A stretch of DNA of 64,000 bases from Kitasatospora cineracea (GTDB lineage Bacteria; Actinomycetota; Actinomycetes; Streptomycetales; Streptomycetaceae): positions 4,340,001 to 4,404,000 of the forward strand of contig NZ_RJVJ01000001.1 of the NCBI RefSeq assembly GCF_003751605.1. The letters run 5' to 3'. Below are positions 50,535-59,118 of the stretch, one piece after another. Below the pieces are notes generated by a model. That model saw only the letters and a list, made by a program, of their open reading frames with translations, ran no database searches and was not told the origin of the DNA. The stretch's first letter is position 1, and the number at the start of each line of letters is the position of its first letter. The position numbers and the translations under genes are program-made.

Positions 50535-51482
50535 ATGGCACTCCCGGACGGTATGGCGGTGCGGCCCGCAGCGGCCGAGGACGCGGCGGCGGTCTGTGCG
50601 CTGCTGAACCAGGTGGACGAGATCGAGATCGGGCGGGCGGAGACCGAACTCGACGAGGTGGAGTCCGAACTCCGCGGCGAGGGCGTCGACTTGGCGCAGG
50701 ACTCTTGGCTGCTGCACGACGCGGACGGGAAACTGGTCGGCTACGGGCTGGTCCGGGACCGCTCCGGCGGGGAGCGGATCGACCTCGACCAGTACCTGCT
50801 GCCGGACCAGCTCGCGGGCGGACTGCACCTGTTCGACCTGATGGAGGCCCGGGCCGTCGAGCTCGCCCGCCGCAACGGCGCCGACCGCGCCGTGCTGCAC
50901 CTGCTGCTCAACGCCGAGCCCACCACCGACACCGGTGCGATGCGGGACCGCGGCTGGCGGCTGGCCCGCCGCCACCACGCCCTGCGGCGCGACGTCTCCC
51001 CGGAGACCGACCCGCTGCCCGAGCCCCCCGCCGGGGTGCGGCTGCGCGACTGCACGCAGGAGGCGGACCGCCGGACCGCCCACCGGCTGCACCAGCGGAC
51101 CTTCGCCGAGCACTACGACTTCAAGCCCCGCAGCTACGAGCAGTGGCTGGCCGACATCAACGCCGACACGGTCGACTGGACCAGGGTGTGGGTCGCCGAA
51201 CTCGACGGCCACGGCGACGTCGCCGTGCTGCGCACCGGCGTCCGACTGCCCACCCTGGCCTGGGCGTTCAACATCGGCGTGCTGCCCGAGGCGCGCGGCC
51301 GCGGCCTCGGCGGCTACCTGCTGCGGCACTTCTTCGCCGTGCACGCCGCCGACGGCCGGGCGGCCGTCGGCCTGGGCGTCGACACCGAGAACGCGACCGG
51401 CGCCCCGGAGCTGTACCGCAAGCACGGCATGGAGGTCGACTTCTCCGTCGACACCTGGGCGCTGGTGCTGCCCACCGCCTGA
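50535..51482 (+). CDS. Tandem GNAT acetyltransferase (MshD-like)
   Basis: A 315-residue protein with two GNAT folds. The N-terminal half (MAVRPAAAEDAAAVCALLNQ and LVGYGLVRDRSGGERIDLDQ) lacks a good acetyl-CoA loop. The C-terminal half has WAFNIGVLPEARGRGLGGYL followed by LGVDTENATGAPELYRKHGM, the standard motif A and motif B. This domain pairing is that of mycothiol synthase and related two-domain N-acetyltransferases. The function is not assigned further. The start has a long purine-rich region GGAGGAGGGGGAG upstream. Confidence 0.85.
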   Translation: MALPDGMAVRPAAAEDAAAVCALLNQVDEIEIGRAETELDEVESELRGEGVDLAQDSWLLHDADGKLVGYGLVRDRSGGERIDLDQYLLPDQLAGGLHLFDLMEARAVELARRNGADRAVLHLLLNAEPTTDTGAMRDRGWRLARRHHALRRDVSPETDPLPEPPAGVRLRDCTQEADRRTAHRLHQRTFAEHYDFKPRSYEQWLADINADTVDWTRVWVAELDGHGDVAVLRTGVRLPTLAWAFNIGVLPEARGRGLGGYLLRHFFAVHAADGRAAVGLGVDTENATGAPELYRKHGMEVDFSVDTWALVLPTA

Positions 51483-51506
51483 CCCGCCCGGCCCCGGGGG
51501 AGAGGG

Positions 51507-53291
51507 TCAGGCGTACACCCGGGCCTGGAGGCGGTACAGCTCCGCGTACAGGCCGCCGGCGTCGAGCAGTTCCCGGTGGCCGCCGGCCTGGACCAGGTGG
51601 CCGTGCTCCAGGACCAGGATCAGATCGGCCATCCGGACGGTGGAGAAGCGGTGCGAGACCAGCACGCTGACCGCGCCGGTCCGGGCCCGGGAGTCGGCGA
51701 CCAGCCGGGCGAACCGCTCGAACAGGGTCTGTTCGGCCGCCGCGTCCAGTGCCGAGGCCGGCTCGTCCAGGACCAGCAGCAGCGGGTCGCGGCGCAGCAG
51801 CGCCCGGGCCAGGCCGAGCTTCTGCCACTGCCCGCCGGACAGGTCGACGCCGTCGCCGTAGCTGCGCCCGATCAGGCCGTCCAGCCCGCCGGGGACGGCG
51901 GCGGCCACCGGGGCGGCCTCGGCGGCGTCCAGGGCGGCGGACAGGGCCGCGTCGTCGTCGATCCGGTCGAGGTCGCCGATGCCGGTGTTGTCGCGCAGGC
52001 GCAGTTCGAGGCGGGCGAAGTCCTGGAACAGGGTGGCGATCCGGTGCTGCCAGTCGGCCGGGTCGGCGGCGGCCAGGTCGACGCCGTCGACCAGGATCCG
52101 CCCGCCGGTCGGCCGGTAGAGGCCGCAGAGCAGTTTGACCAGGGTGCTCTTCCCGGCGCCGTTCTCGCCGACCACGGCGAGCGCGGTGCCGGCCGGGATG
52201 TCGAGCGTGACGTCGTCCAGGACGCGGCGGGTGCTGCCCGGGTACTGGAAGCTGACGTGTTCGAGCCGGATGCCGCGGGTCAGGACGAGGGGAGCTGACG
52301 TGGCGTCAGACTTGTTGGCATCGGAGGGAGTTAGGGGTTTCAGGGCGTCCAGGCGGTGGGCGGTGCGGCCGGCGTCCTGGAGGACGGTGAGCAGCTGGAT
52401 CGCGGTGCCGACCTGGAGCGAGAGCTGGGCGGCCAGGGTGATCACCAGGATGACGTCGCCGAGCGGGGAGACGCCGTGCTGGGCCTGTCGGACCACCAGC
52501 CAGATCGCGGCGGCGTAGCCGAGCGCGAAGCAGAGCTGCCCGCCCGCGCGCAGGGCGGCGGCGCGGGTGTGGGCGCGGCCGAGCAGGCGGGTGCCGGCCT
52601 GCCACTCGCGGTGGTGGCGGGCCAGCAGGAAGGGTGCGGCGCCGGCCAGCCGGGCCTCCTTGGCGGTGGCGTGGCCGGTGGCGACGTCCAGCAGGTGGCG
52701 GCCCAGGCGCTGGTGCGGGGCGGCGGACTCCTTGGCGGTGTCCAGCAGCCGCTGGGCCCGGTTGCCGGCCAGCACCGGGACGGCGCCCAGCAGCGGGAGC
52801 AGCAGCAGCCACGGGTCGAGCAGGCCGAGCAGGACCGCCGTCAGCCCCAACTGGATGGCCAGGCCGCCGAGTTGAAGGGCCGCTTCGAGGGAGGCCCTGG
52901 TCCGCGGCAGGTCGTCGCGGACCAGCGCGAGGGTGTCGGCGAACCGGGGGGTGTCCAGGTCCTCCAGGCCGGGACGGCCGTGGGCGAGGGCGACCAGCCG
53001 GTTCTGCAGCTCGACCTCGCCGAGGTCGCCGAGCTCGAAGTAGGCCAGGTGCGCGAAGTGGCCCATCATCAGTTCGAGCACCAGCAGGGCGGCGGCGGCC
53101 AGGCCGAGCAGCACCGCGCTGCCGCCGCGCCCGGCCAGCGTCTCGGTGGTCAGGCCCTTCAGGCACAGGGCGATCAGCGGGGTGGCCAGGCAGCCGGCCG
53201 CGACCATGGCGGCGGCCCGCAGCAGCCGGCGCGGGTCGCACTGCCAGGCGAGGGTCAGCAGGTGGCGCAGGGCCGGGATCAGGTCGGTCAC
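51507..53291 (-). CDS. ABC transporter, fused permease-ATPase (second half of exporter pair)
   Basis: A 594-residue half-transporter. Residues 1-330 form the membrane domain (hydrophobic helices such as AAAMVAAGCLATPLIALCLK and GSAVLLGLAAAALLVLELMM). The ATPase follows: Walker A VVGENGAGKSTLVKLL, Q-loop FQDFARLELRL, signature DLSGGQWQKLGLARAL, Walker B LLLVLDEPASALD, and H-loop VSHRFSTVR. The GTG start overlaps the stop of the upstream ABC gene by four bases, so the two are coupled and presumably form a heterodimeric exporter. They are divergent from the biosynthetic genes at 55895 and are the natural export candidate for that cluster's product. Confidence 0.9.
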   Translation of the reverse strand: MTDLIPALRHLLTLAWQCDPRRLLRAAAMVAAGCLATPLIALCLKGLTTETLAGRGGSAVLLGLAAAALLVLELMMGHFAHLAYFELGDLGEVELQNRLVALAHGRPGLEDLDTPRFADTLALVRDDLPRTRASLEAALQLGGLAIQLGLTAVLLGLLDPWLLLLPLLGAVPVLAGNRAQRLLDTAKESAAPHQRLGRHLLDVATGHATAKEARLAGAAPFLLARHHREWQAGTRLLGRAHTRAAALRAGGQLCFALGYAAAIWLVVRQAQHGVSPLGDVILVITLAAQLSLQVGTAIQLLTVLQDAGRTAHRLDALKPLTPSDANKSDATSAPLVLTRGIRLEHVSFQYPGSTRRVLDDVTLDIPAGTALAVVGENGAGKSTLVKLLCGLYRPTGGRILVDGVDLAAADPADWQHRIATLFQDFARLELRLRDNTGIGDLDRIDDDAALSAALDAAEAAPVAAAVPGGLDGLIGRSYGDGVDLSGGQWQKLGLARALLRRDPLLLVLDEPASALDAAAEQTLFERFARLVADSRARTGAVSVLVSHRFSTVRMADLILVLEHGHLVQAGGHRELLDAGGLYAELYRLQARVYA

Positions 53292-55351
53292 CGCAGGGCC
53301 TCCTCGGCGGGCGGGGCGTCCAGGGCAGCGGGGTCGGCGGCGTGGCCGGTCGAGGCGTCGGGCGTGGCGTGGGGCGTGGCGTCGGGCGCGGCGTCGGCGG
53401 TGAAACGTTCGGCCTGGGCGCGGAACAGGCGGGCGTACTCGCCGTCCAGGGCCAGCAGTTCGTCGTGGGTGCCGGACTCGGCGACCCGGCCGTCGGCGAG
53501 GACGACGATGTGGTCGGCGCGCCGGACGCTGGAGAAGCGGTGCGCGATGATGACGCTGGTGACGCCGCGGGTGATCTCGAGGAAGCGGTCGAAGAACGCG
53601 GCCTCGGCGCGGACGTCGAGCTGGGCGGTGGGCTCGTCCAGGACGAGCAGCGAGGCGCCGTCGGCGAGGGCCAGCATGGCGCGGGCCAGGGCGACCCGCT
53701 GCCACTGCCCGCCGGACAGGTCGCTGCCGCCCCGGTAGTGCGAACTGAGCACGGTGTCCAGGCCGTTCGGCAGCGCGTCGAGCACGCCGAGGACGCCGGC
53801 CCGGTCGGCGGCGGCCCGCAGGGCGGGCCGGTCGGTGAGCAGGGCGGGGCGGCCGAGGGCGATGTTCTCGGCGGCGGTGAGTTCGTAGCGGGCGAAGTCC
53901 TGGAAGATCACCGCGATCCGCCGGTGCCAGTCGGCGACCGGGCGGCGGGCCAGGTCGGTGCCGCCGAAGGTGATCCGTCCGGCGGTGGGTTCGCGCAGCC
54001 GGGCGAGCAGCCGCACCACGGTGGTCTTGCCCGCGCCGTTCAGGCCGACCACGGCGGTGGAGCGGCCGGGCGGCAGTTCGAGGTCGAGGTGGTGCAGCAC
54101 GTCGGGGCCGTCGGGGCGGTAGCGGAAGGAGACGTCCTCCAGCCGGATCGTCCCGGCGACGGGCCCCGCTTCGGCGGGTGCTCCACCGCTGGGCCCCGCT
54201 TTGGTGGGCGCTTCGCCGCTGGGCGCCGCTTCGGCGGGTGCTCCACCGGCGGGCGTCGCTTCGGCGGGTGCCGCGTCCACCGGAGGGGCCTCGGCGGCGG
54301 GCCGCTGTTCGAGGGTGCGCAGGGCGTCGTCGGCGGTGAGTCCGTACAGGGTCTGCATGTCGCTCTCGGGGAAGAACACGCCGAACCGCATCGGCACCAG
54401 CACGGCCTGCAGGGCGGCGGAGAGCTGGAGCAGCGTCAGGGTGTGGGCGGCGCCGCCGCGGGCGAGCAGGGTGAGGGCGGCGCCGCCGCCGAGCAGGCCG
54501 ACCGCGGCCAGGCCGAGGAAGGGGCGGAACAGCAGGCGGCGGCGGGTGGCCCAGAGCGGTTCGAGGTAGCGGCGGGCCTCGGCGGTGTGCCGTTCGCGCA
54601 GCCAGGGGACCAGGCCGAGCATCCGGGCCTCCTTGGCGATGCCGGTGCCGGTGGCGGCCTTGCGCAGGTAGGCCAGGCGTCGGCGGCGGCCGGTCATGGT
54701 GGCGCGGGCCGCGCCGAAGCGGCTCAGCGCGCCGCGCTGCCCGGCCCGGATGACCAGCGCGGCGGCGGTCACCAGCAGGGCCGGGAGCCAGCCCAGGGCG
54801 ATGCCCACCACGGTTGCCGCGCCCAGTAGTTGGGCGTAGCGGGCGAGCAGGGCCAGGGTGCCGGCGGCGGCCTCGCCGGGGGTGGGCGAGAGGCGGTCGA
54901 AGCCGCCGCGGGCCTCGGCGAGCAGGTCGAGGACGTCCTGCTCCTCCAGGTCGGCGCTGTCCAGGCCGTCCAGCGCGCAGGCCATCAGGTCGGCGATCCG
55001 GACGCCGTCGACCCGGCGGGCCACCAGCTCGCCGGCCAGCGCCTGGAAGGGGGCGAGCGCCTGCTGGAGGACGAACGCGGCGGCGGCGGCGATCAGCAGT
55101 GCGGCGGTCGGCCCGCCGCCGCCGGTGCGGGCGGCGGGCAGGGCGGCGATCAGGTGGCTGGTGGCGGCGATGAAGCCGATCGGTAGCAGGCCGACGGCCA
55201 GGTGCAGCGCGCTCGCCCCGGCCAGCAGGGCCGGGTGCAGCAGGCGCAGCAGCCGGGCGGCGGCCAGCCGGTGCCGGACGCGCCGGCGCAGCCGTTCCGG
55301 CAGGCCGGGCGGCGTGGCGGCGGGCGTGGGTGGGGGAGCGGAAGAGGGCAC
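53288..55351 (-). CDS. ABC transporter, fused permease-ATPase (first half of exporter pair)
   Basis: A 687-residue half-transporter. A basic N-terminus precedes membrane helices (HPALLAGASALHLAVGLLPI onwards). Between the membrane and ATPase domains lies an unusual low-complexity insert of about 45 residues with repeats of the type APAEAAPSGEAPTKAGPSGG. The ATPase has Walker A VVGLNGAGKTTVVRLL, signature DLSGGQWQRVALARAM, Walker B LLVLDEPTAQLD, and H-loop IAHRFSSVR. The GTG start at 55351 has GGAGG about nine bases upstream. It overlaps the partner ABC gene by four bases. Divergence from the 55895 operon suggests an export or self-protection role. Confidence 0.9.
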   Translation of the reverse strand: MPSSAPPPTPAATPPGLPERLRRRVRHRLAAARLLRLLHPALLAGASALHLAVGLLPIGFIAATSHLIAALPAARTGGGGPTAALLIAAAAAFVLQQALAPFQALAGELVARRVDGVRIADLMACALDGLDSADLEEQDVLDLLAEARGGFDRLSPTPGEAAAGTLALLARYAQLLGAATVVGIALGWLPALLVTAAALVIRAGQRGALSRFGAARATMTGRRRRLAYLRKAATGTGIAKEARMLGLVPWLRERHTAEARRYLEPLWATRRRLLFRPFLGLAAVGLLGGGAALTLLARGGAAHTLTLLQLSAALQAVLVPMRFGVFFPESDMQTLYGLTADDALRTLEQRPAAEAPPVDAAPAEATPAGGAPAEAAPSGEAPTKAGPSGGAPAEAGPVAGTIRLEDVSFRYRPDGPDVLHHLDLELPPGRSTAVVGLNGAGKTTVVRLLARLREPTAGRITFGGTDLARRPVADWHRRIAVIFQDFARYELTAAENIALGRPALLTDRPALRAAADRAGVLGVLDALPNGLDTVLSSHYRGGSDLSGGQWQRVALARAMLALADGASLLVLDEPTAQLDVRAEAAFFDRFLEITRGVTSVIIAHRFSSVRRADHIVVLADGRVAESGTHDELLALDGEYARLFRAQAERFTADAAPDATPHATPDASTGHAADPAALDAPPAEEALR

Positions 55352-55608
55352 GGGCGGGTGCCTCCGGGTTTCGGTGGGTCTCGTCGAACGGACGTGGTGC
55401 GTCCGGCGCGCCGCAGGGTGGGTGGGCGGCGCGGCGTCGGGAACGCGGGAGGGTGCCCGGCAGCCGGGACGTCGATGTCGCCGGGAGGCACGAGCCCCAG
55501 AGTCTGCTGCAGGGCCGTCAAGTCCGTCAAGAATTCATCTGAAAGGTACTCACCGTTGGTTGCGCCCCGGAGCGGAAGCGTCCGGACTCTTCCACTTGGC
55601 CTAGACAT
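55150..55608 (-). CDS. Candidate short gene upstream of the ABC pair (3' part doubtful)
   Basis: An ATG at 55608 with a perfect GGGAGG seven bases upstream opens a frame beginning MSRPSGRVRTLPLRGATNGE then YLSDEFLTDLTALQQTLGLV and PPGDIDVPAAGHPP. The first 50 residues look peptide-like and have lower GC at third positions than neighbouring genes, as RiPP leader or secreted small peptides often do. The frame does not stop before the ABC gene start at 55351. It runs on as Arg/Pro/Cys-rich shadow to 55150, overlapping that gene by 200 bases. The real 3' end is thus unknown, and a frameshift or a non-coding explanation is possible. Confidence 0.3.
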   Translation of the reverse strand: MSRPSGRVRTLPLRGATNGEYLSDEFLTDLTALQQTLGLVPPGDIDVPAAGHPPAFPTPRRPPTLRRAGRTTSVRRDPPKPGGTRPCPLPLPHPRPPPRRPACRNGCAGASGTGWPPPGCCACCTRPCWPGRARCTWPSACYRSASSPPPAT

Positions 55609-55894
55609 TTGATCGACCTCCCGGCTAGCGTCCTGTCCGGATCGAGTCCGGCCGGACACCGCCGGTTGCTCGTTCCCACTGCGCTCGACGGGGGTTGGCG
55701 CATGTTCCCGGGCTGCGGCAGGCCCGCTGCCGGGGAGAGCTGTTCCGTTGCACAGCCGTGCCCATCAGGCCGGCGGGCCGGGACGCATCCCCCCGGTCGC
55801 ACGCCCCGTTTCCGCCCGGCCGTCGCCCCTTCCCGCCGACGGCTCTCGTCCGCGCGCCGTCCCACCGGCGCGTACCGGAGAGGAACCCGCTGCT
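55609..55894. other. Divergent promoter region of the biosynthetic cluster
   Basis: About 285 bases between the candidate small frame and the condensation gene. A shorter stretch around 55595-55625 is the most AT-rich. No gene is supported in the plus strand, and I see no confident promoter pair. Confidence 0.4.
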
Positions 55895-57262
55895 GTGGAG
55901 AGCGTTGACACCCGTACGGTGGCCTACCGCGGTGCCCGGACCGGCACCGCGCCCATGACCTGGGGCCAGTGCGCGATCTGGAAGTCCATCCGCTGGCTGG
56001 GCGACGGCGCCCACTACTTCAACATCCGCCGGATCGTCCAACTTCCTGACAACACAAGCCAGTTGCAGGTGGACGAGGCGCTCGCCGCGCTGCTGGGGCG
56101 GCACGAGGCGCTGCGCACCACCTTCCACGAGGATGCCGACGGCCGCCGCCAGCACGTCACCGACACCGGCACCCTGCGCTACGCCGTGGTCGACGCCGCG
56201 CCCGGCACCGGCGCCGACACCGCCGCCCGGATCGCCGGAGAACTGGTCGCCCGCACCTTCCGGCACGCCGAGGAGATCCCGTTCCGCTGCGCCCTGGTGC
56301 GCGACGGCGGTCGGCCCGCCCACCTGGTGCTGGTCTTCTCCCACCTCGGCGTGGACTTCTGGTCGGTGCGCGAACTCGTCGAGGAAGCAAGGGAGTTGCT
56401 CGCCGGACAGCACCGTCCCGCCCCGGACTGGCAGCCGCTCGACCAGGCCGGGTACGAGAGCGAGGGAGAGGGCGCCCGGCGCGGCGCCGCCGCCGTCGAG
56501 TACTGGCGGCGCACCCTGGAGAAGACCCCGCCCGCGCTGTTCCCGCCGGTCGACGACCAGGGCCGCCCCGAGCGCTTCGTCCGCCTCGGCATGGACTCCC
56601 CGGCCGCCGCCGTCGCCGCCACCGCGATCGCCGAGCGCTGTCAGGTCTCCACCGGCACCGTGCTGCTCGCCGCCACCGCCGCGGTGCTCGGCGCCTGGAC
56701 CGGCCACCCCGTCGTCCCGCTGCAGCTGATCGCCGTCAACCGGCACGACGAGCGGACCCGCCGGCTGGTCGCCGCGATGGCCGAGAACGCCCTGTTCTCG
56801 CTCGACGTCGGCGCCGGCACCTTCGACCAGGCCGTCAAGCGCGCCTTCCTGGCCGGCATGAACGCCTACCGGCACGCCCACTACGACCCGATCGCCGTCG
56901 ACGAGGTGCTGGACGCCGCCAAGGAGCGCAACGGCGGCGTGCTGCAACTCGGCCACTTCTTCAACGACAAGCGGATGCACGACCGCTGGGAGGACCTGCC
57001 GGACGTCCCCGCCACCCCCGAGGGCCTGGCGCCGCTCACCGAGAAGACCCGGGTCTTCCACGTCGGCTCCTGGGAGCGGCAGGACGCGCTGTTCTTCGTC
57101 CACACCACCTACGCGCCCGACACCGCCCTGCTGTACCTGATGGCCGACACCGAACTCGTCCCCCGCCAGGACGTCGAACGGGTGCTGCGCGCCTTCGAGA
57201 CCCTGCTGGTGGCCGGCGCCGCCGAGCCCGTCGAGCTCGCCGCCGTCACCTTCGACCGCTGA
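55895..57262 (+). CDS. Stand-alone condensation-domain protein
   Basis: A 455-residue NRPS condensation-superfamily enzyme, joining carrier-bound acyl groups to an amine or alcohol. The N-terminal lobe has PMTWGQCAIWKSIRWLGDGA then HYFNIRRIVQLP, and the double motif LLGRHEALRTTFHEDADG is core motif C2/C3. The active-site HHxxxDG motif reads SHLGVDFWS: the catalytic second His (His150) and the Asp154 are kept, but the first His is Ser and the Gly is Phe. Such variants occur in free-standing condensation proteins. The GTG start at 55895 has GGAGAGGA nearby; an ATG at 55748 is in frame without a site. It leads the operon, and no other NRPS domain is attached. Confidence 0.85.
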   Translation: MESVDTRTVAYRGARTGTAPMTWGQCAIWKSIRWLGDGAHYFNIRRIVQLPDNTSQLQVDEALAALLGRHEALRTTFHEDADGRRQHVTDTGTLRYAVVDAAPGTGADTAARIAGELVARTFRHAEEIPFRCALVRDGGRPAHLVLVFSHLGVDFWSVRELVEEARELLAGQHRPAPDWQPLDQAGYESEGEGARRGAAAVEYWRRTLEKTPPALFPPVDDQGRPERFVRLGMDSPAAAVAATAIAERCQVSTGTVLLAATAAVLGAWTGHPVVPLQLIAVNRHDERTRRLVAAMAENALFSLDVGAGTFDQAVKRAFLAGMNAYRHAHYDPIAVDEVLDAAKERNGGVLQLGHFFNDKRMHDRWEDLPDVPATPEGLAPLTEKTRVFHVGSWERQDALFFVHTTYAPDTALLYLMADTELVPRQDVERVLRAFETLLVAGAAEPVELAAVTFDR

Positions 57263-57329
57263 GCCGCTGAGCCGCTGACCCGCCGAGCCGCTGCCGCTGA
57301 ACCGCCCCCCGCACGAGGAGGACCCCCGC

Positions 57330-58220
57330 ATGAGCACCGCCACCGCCGCCGACGCGCCCGTCTGGGACGAGGAGGTCGCCGCCGCCGTCACCCGGCTGAC
57401 CGCCGCCGCCGAGAACGAGTACTACAACCCGTACCAGACCTTCGAGTGGCCCGAGCGCATCCCCGAGGGCGCGCTGTGGATGAGCGAGGACCTGCTCACC
57501 GTCCACGGCACCGCCGCCGCGGCCGAGTTGAGCCGCGAGCAGTACCTGGCGCTGTCCAAGTGGGAGAGCATCAACTTCTACAGCCTCAACGTGCACGGCA
57601 TCCGCGAACTGATGCAGGAGGTCGTCCGGCGCATCCACGCCCCCGGCTACGAGATCCCCACCCCGTTCTTCCACCACTTCCTCGGCGAGGAGAACGAACA
57701 CATGTGGTTCTTCGCCGAGTTCTGCCTGCGCTACGGCGGCCGGCTGTTCCCCGACCGGTCGATGGCCTTCCCCGGCGAGAAGCACTCCGCGCGGCTCGAC
57801 AACTTCGTGGTGTTCAGCCGGATCCTGATCTTCGAGCAGATCGTCGACCACTTCAACAGCAAGATGGCCGCCGACCCCGCGCTGCCCGACACCATCCGCG
57901 CCATCAACCGGGTCCACCACCAGGACGAGTCCCGGCACATCGCGTTCGGCGCCCAACTGGTGCGCGCCCTGTGGCAGCGCCTGGTCGAGGCCGGCGACGA
58001 GCGGGAGACCGCGCACGGCCGGCAGTACGTCGAGAAGTACCTCCAGTCGTCCATCCAGCAGCTCTACAGCGTCGACGCCTACCGCGACGCCGGCATCCCC
58101 GACCCGCTGGCCTTCCGCGCCCGCGTCATCGCCGACCCCGCCCGGCAGGCCGCGCACGCCGCCATCACCGCCCGCACCACCGCGTTCTACCGCCGCATCG
58201 GCGTGCTCGACGCGGCCTGA
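57330..58220 (+). CDS. AurF-like diiron N-oxygenase
   Basis: A 296-residue non-heme diiron oxygenase of the AurF (p-aminobenzoate N-oxygenase) family, which oxidises an amine through hydroxylamine and nitroso to nitro. The iron ligands fit four carboxylates and three histidines: Glu in LSKWESINFYS, EENEHMWFFAE (Glu and His), IFEQIVDHFNS (Glu and His) and HHQDESRHIAFG (Glu and His). The length fits the family, and no signal peptide is present. The start has GAGGAGG upstream. It follows the condensation gene by 67 bases. In this operon the substrate could be a carrier-bound amino acid, which would be unusual. Confidence 0.85.
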   Translation: MSTATAADAPVWDEEVAAAVTRLTAAAENEYYNPYQTFEWPERIPEGALWMSEDLLTVHGTAAAAELSREQYLALSKWESINFYSLNVHGIRELMQEVVRRIHAPGYEIPTPFFHHFLGEENEHMWFFAEFCLRYGGRLFPDRSMAFPGEKHSARLDNFVVFSRILIFEQIVDHFNSKMAADPALPDTIRAINRVHHQDESRHIAFGAQLVRALWQRLVEAGDERETAHGRQYVEKYLQSSIQQLYSVDAYRDAGIPDPLAFRARVIADPARQAAHAAITARTTAFYRRIGVLDAA

Positions 58221-58266
58221 CTCACCGTCAACTTTTCAGGCCAGCAGGCCCAGTAAGGAAAACCGC

Positions 58267-59118
58267 ATGAGCACCCGGACCGCCGACCTGCCCCCGCTGC
58301 GCGAACCCGGCCCCGGCCTGGTCGTCCTCGACCCGACCCGCGCCGCGCTGCTGACCGAACTCGACACCCTGTTCACCGGCCTCGCCGAACAGCTGCACGC
58401 CCCCGCCGTCATCGGCCCGCCGCTGCTGCCCGCCGAAGGACTCGCCAAGCTCGACTACTTCCGCAACTTCCCGCACCTGGGCGTCGCCGCCGCCCGCTAC
58501 CAGGGCGACACCCTGGACGCCCTCGCCGCCGGCCAGGACCCCGCCGAGCAGGACGTCCACCCCACCGGCTACCTGCTGCCCTCCGCCACCTGCTACGGCC
58601 TGCTGCTCTCGCTGGCCGGCGCCGAGGTCGGCGACGGCCAGCGGGTCACCGCCATCGGCCGCTGCTTCCGCAACGAGGACCACTACGACGGGCTGCGCCG
58701 CCTGTGGGGCTTCCACATGCGCGAGGTCCTCTACCTCGGCACCCTCGACGGCGTGCGCGACCACCTCGCCCGCTCCAAGGAGTTCGTCCTCGACCTGGCC
58801 GCCGCCCTCGGCATCGCCCTCGACTACCAGCCCGCCAACGACCCGTTCTACGACCGCACCGGCTCGCGCGCCAAGCTGATGGCCCTCGACCCGGTCAAGT
58901 ACGAGTTCCTGGCCGCCGACGGCACCGCCATCGCCTCCGTCAACCGGCACCGCAACTTCTTCGGCGACCGCCTCGGCATCACCTCCGACGGCCAGGCCGC
59001 GCACAGCGGCTGCACCGCGTTCGGCGCCGAACGCTGGGTGCACGCCGCGATCCTCACCCACGGCAGCGCCGGGGCCGCGCTCGACCGGGTCCGCGAGGTG
59101 CGCGATGCGCGCCGCTGA
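58267..59118 (+). CDS. Class II aaRS-like amino acid:carrier-protein ligase
   Basis: A 283-residue homologue of the catalytic core of class II seryl-tRNA synthetase. It lacks a tRNA-binding domain. Motif 2 is IGRCFRNEDHYDG (Arg132, Glu137) and motif 3 is TAFGAERWVHA (Glu255, Arg256). Cys109 in SATCYG, Glu153 in MREVLYL and Cys249 in SGCTAFG sit where the zinc ligands of atypical SerRS and of aa:CP ligases are. Proteins of this kind activate glycine or alanine and load it on the phosphopantetheine of a small carrier protein. The carrier protein gene in the same operon at 60714 fits. The start has AAGGAA upstream. Confidence 0.82.
   Translation: MSTRTADLPPLREPGPGLVVLDPTRAALLTELDTLFTGLAEQLHAPAVIGPPLLPAEGLAKLDYFRNFPHLGVAAARYQGDTLDALAAGQDPAEQDVHPTGYLLPSATCYGLLLSLAGAEVGDGQRVTAIGRCFRNEDHYDGLRRLWGFHMREVLYLGTLDGVRDHLARSKEFVLDLAAALGIALDYQPANDPFYDRTGSRAKLMALDPVKYEFLAADGTAIASVNRHRNFFGDRLGITSDGQAAHSGCTAFGAERWVHAAILTHGSAGAALDRVREVRDARR

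Noticed and set aside
55503..55525. Two TTGACGG copies nine bases apart, as a SARP-type regulator site
   Set aside because: They can be explained as LTDLTA codons in the candidate small frame, and no SARP gene is in the window. The 9-bp period does not fit the usual 11-bp heptamer spacing.
51507..55608. A lanthipeptide or lasso peptide cluster around the ABC exporters
   Set aside because: No LanB/C/M/KC, cyclase, RRE or peptidase gene is present. The small frame alone is too weak.
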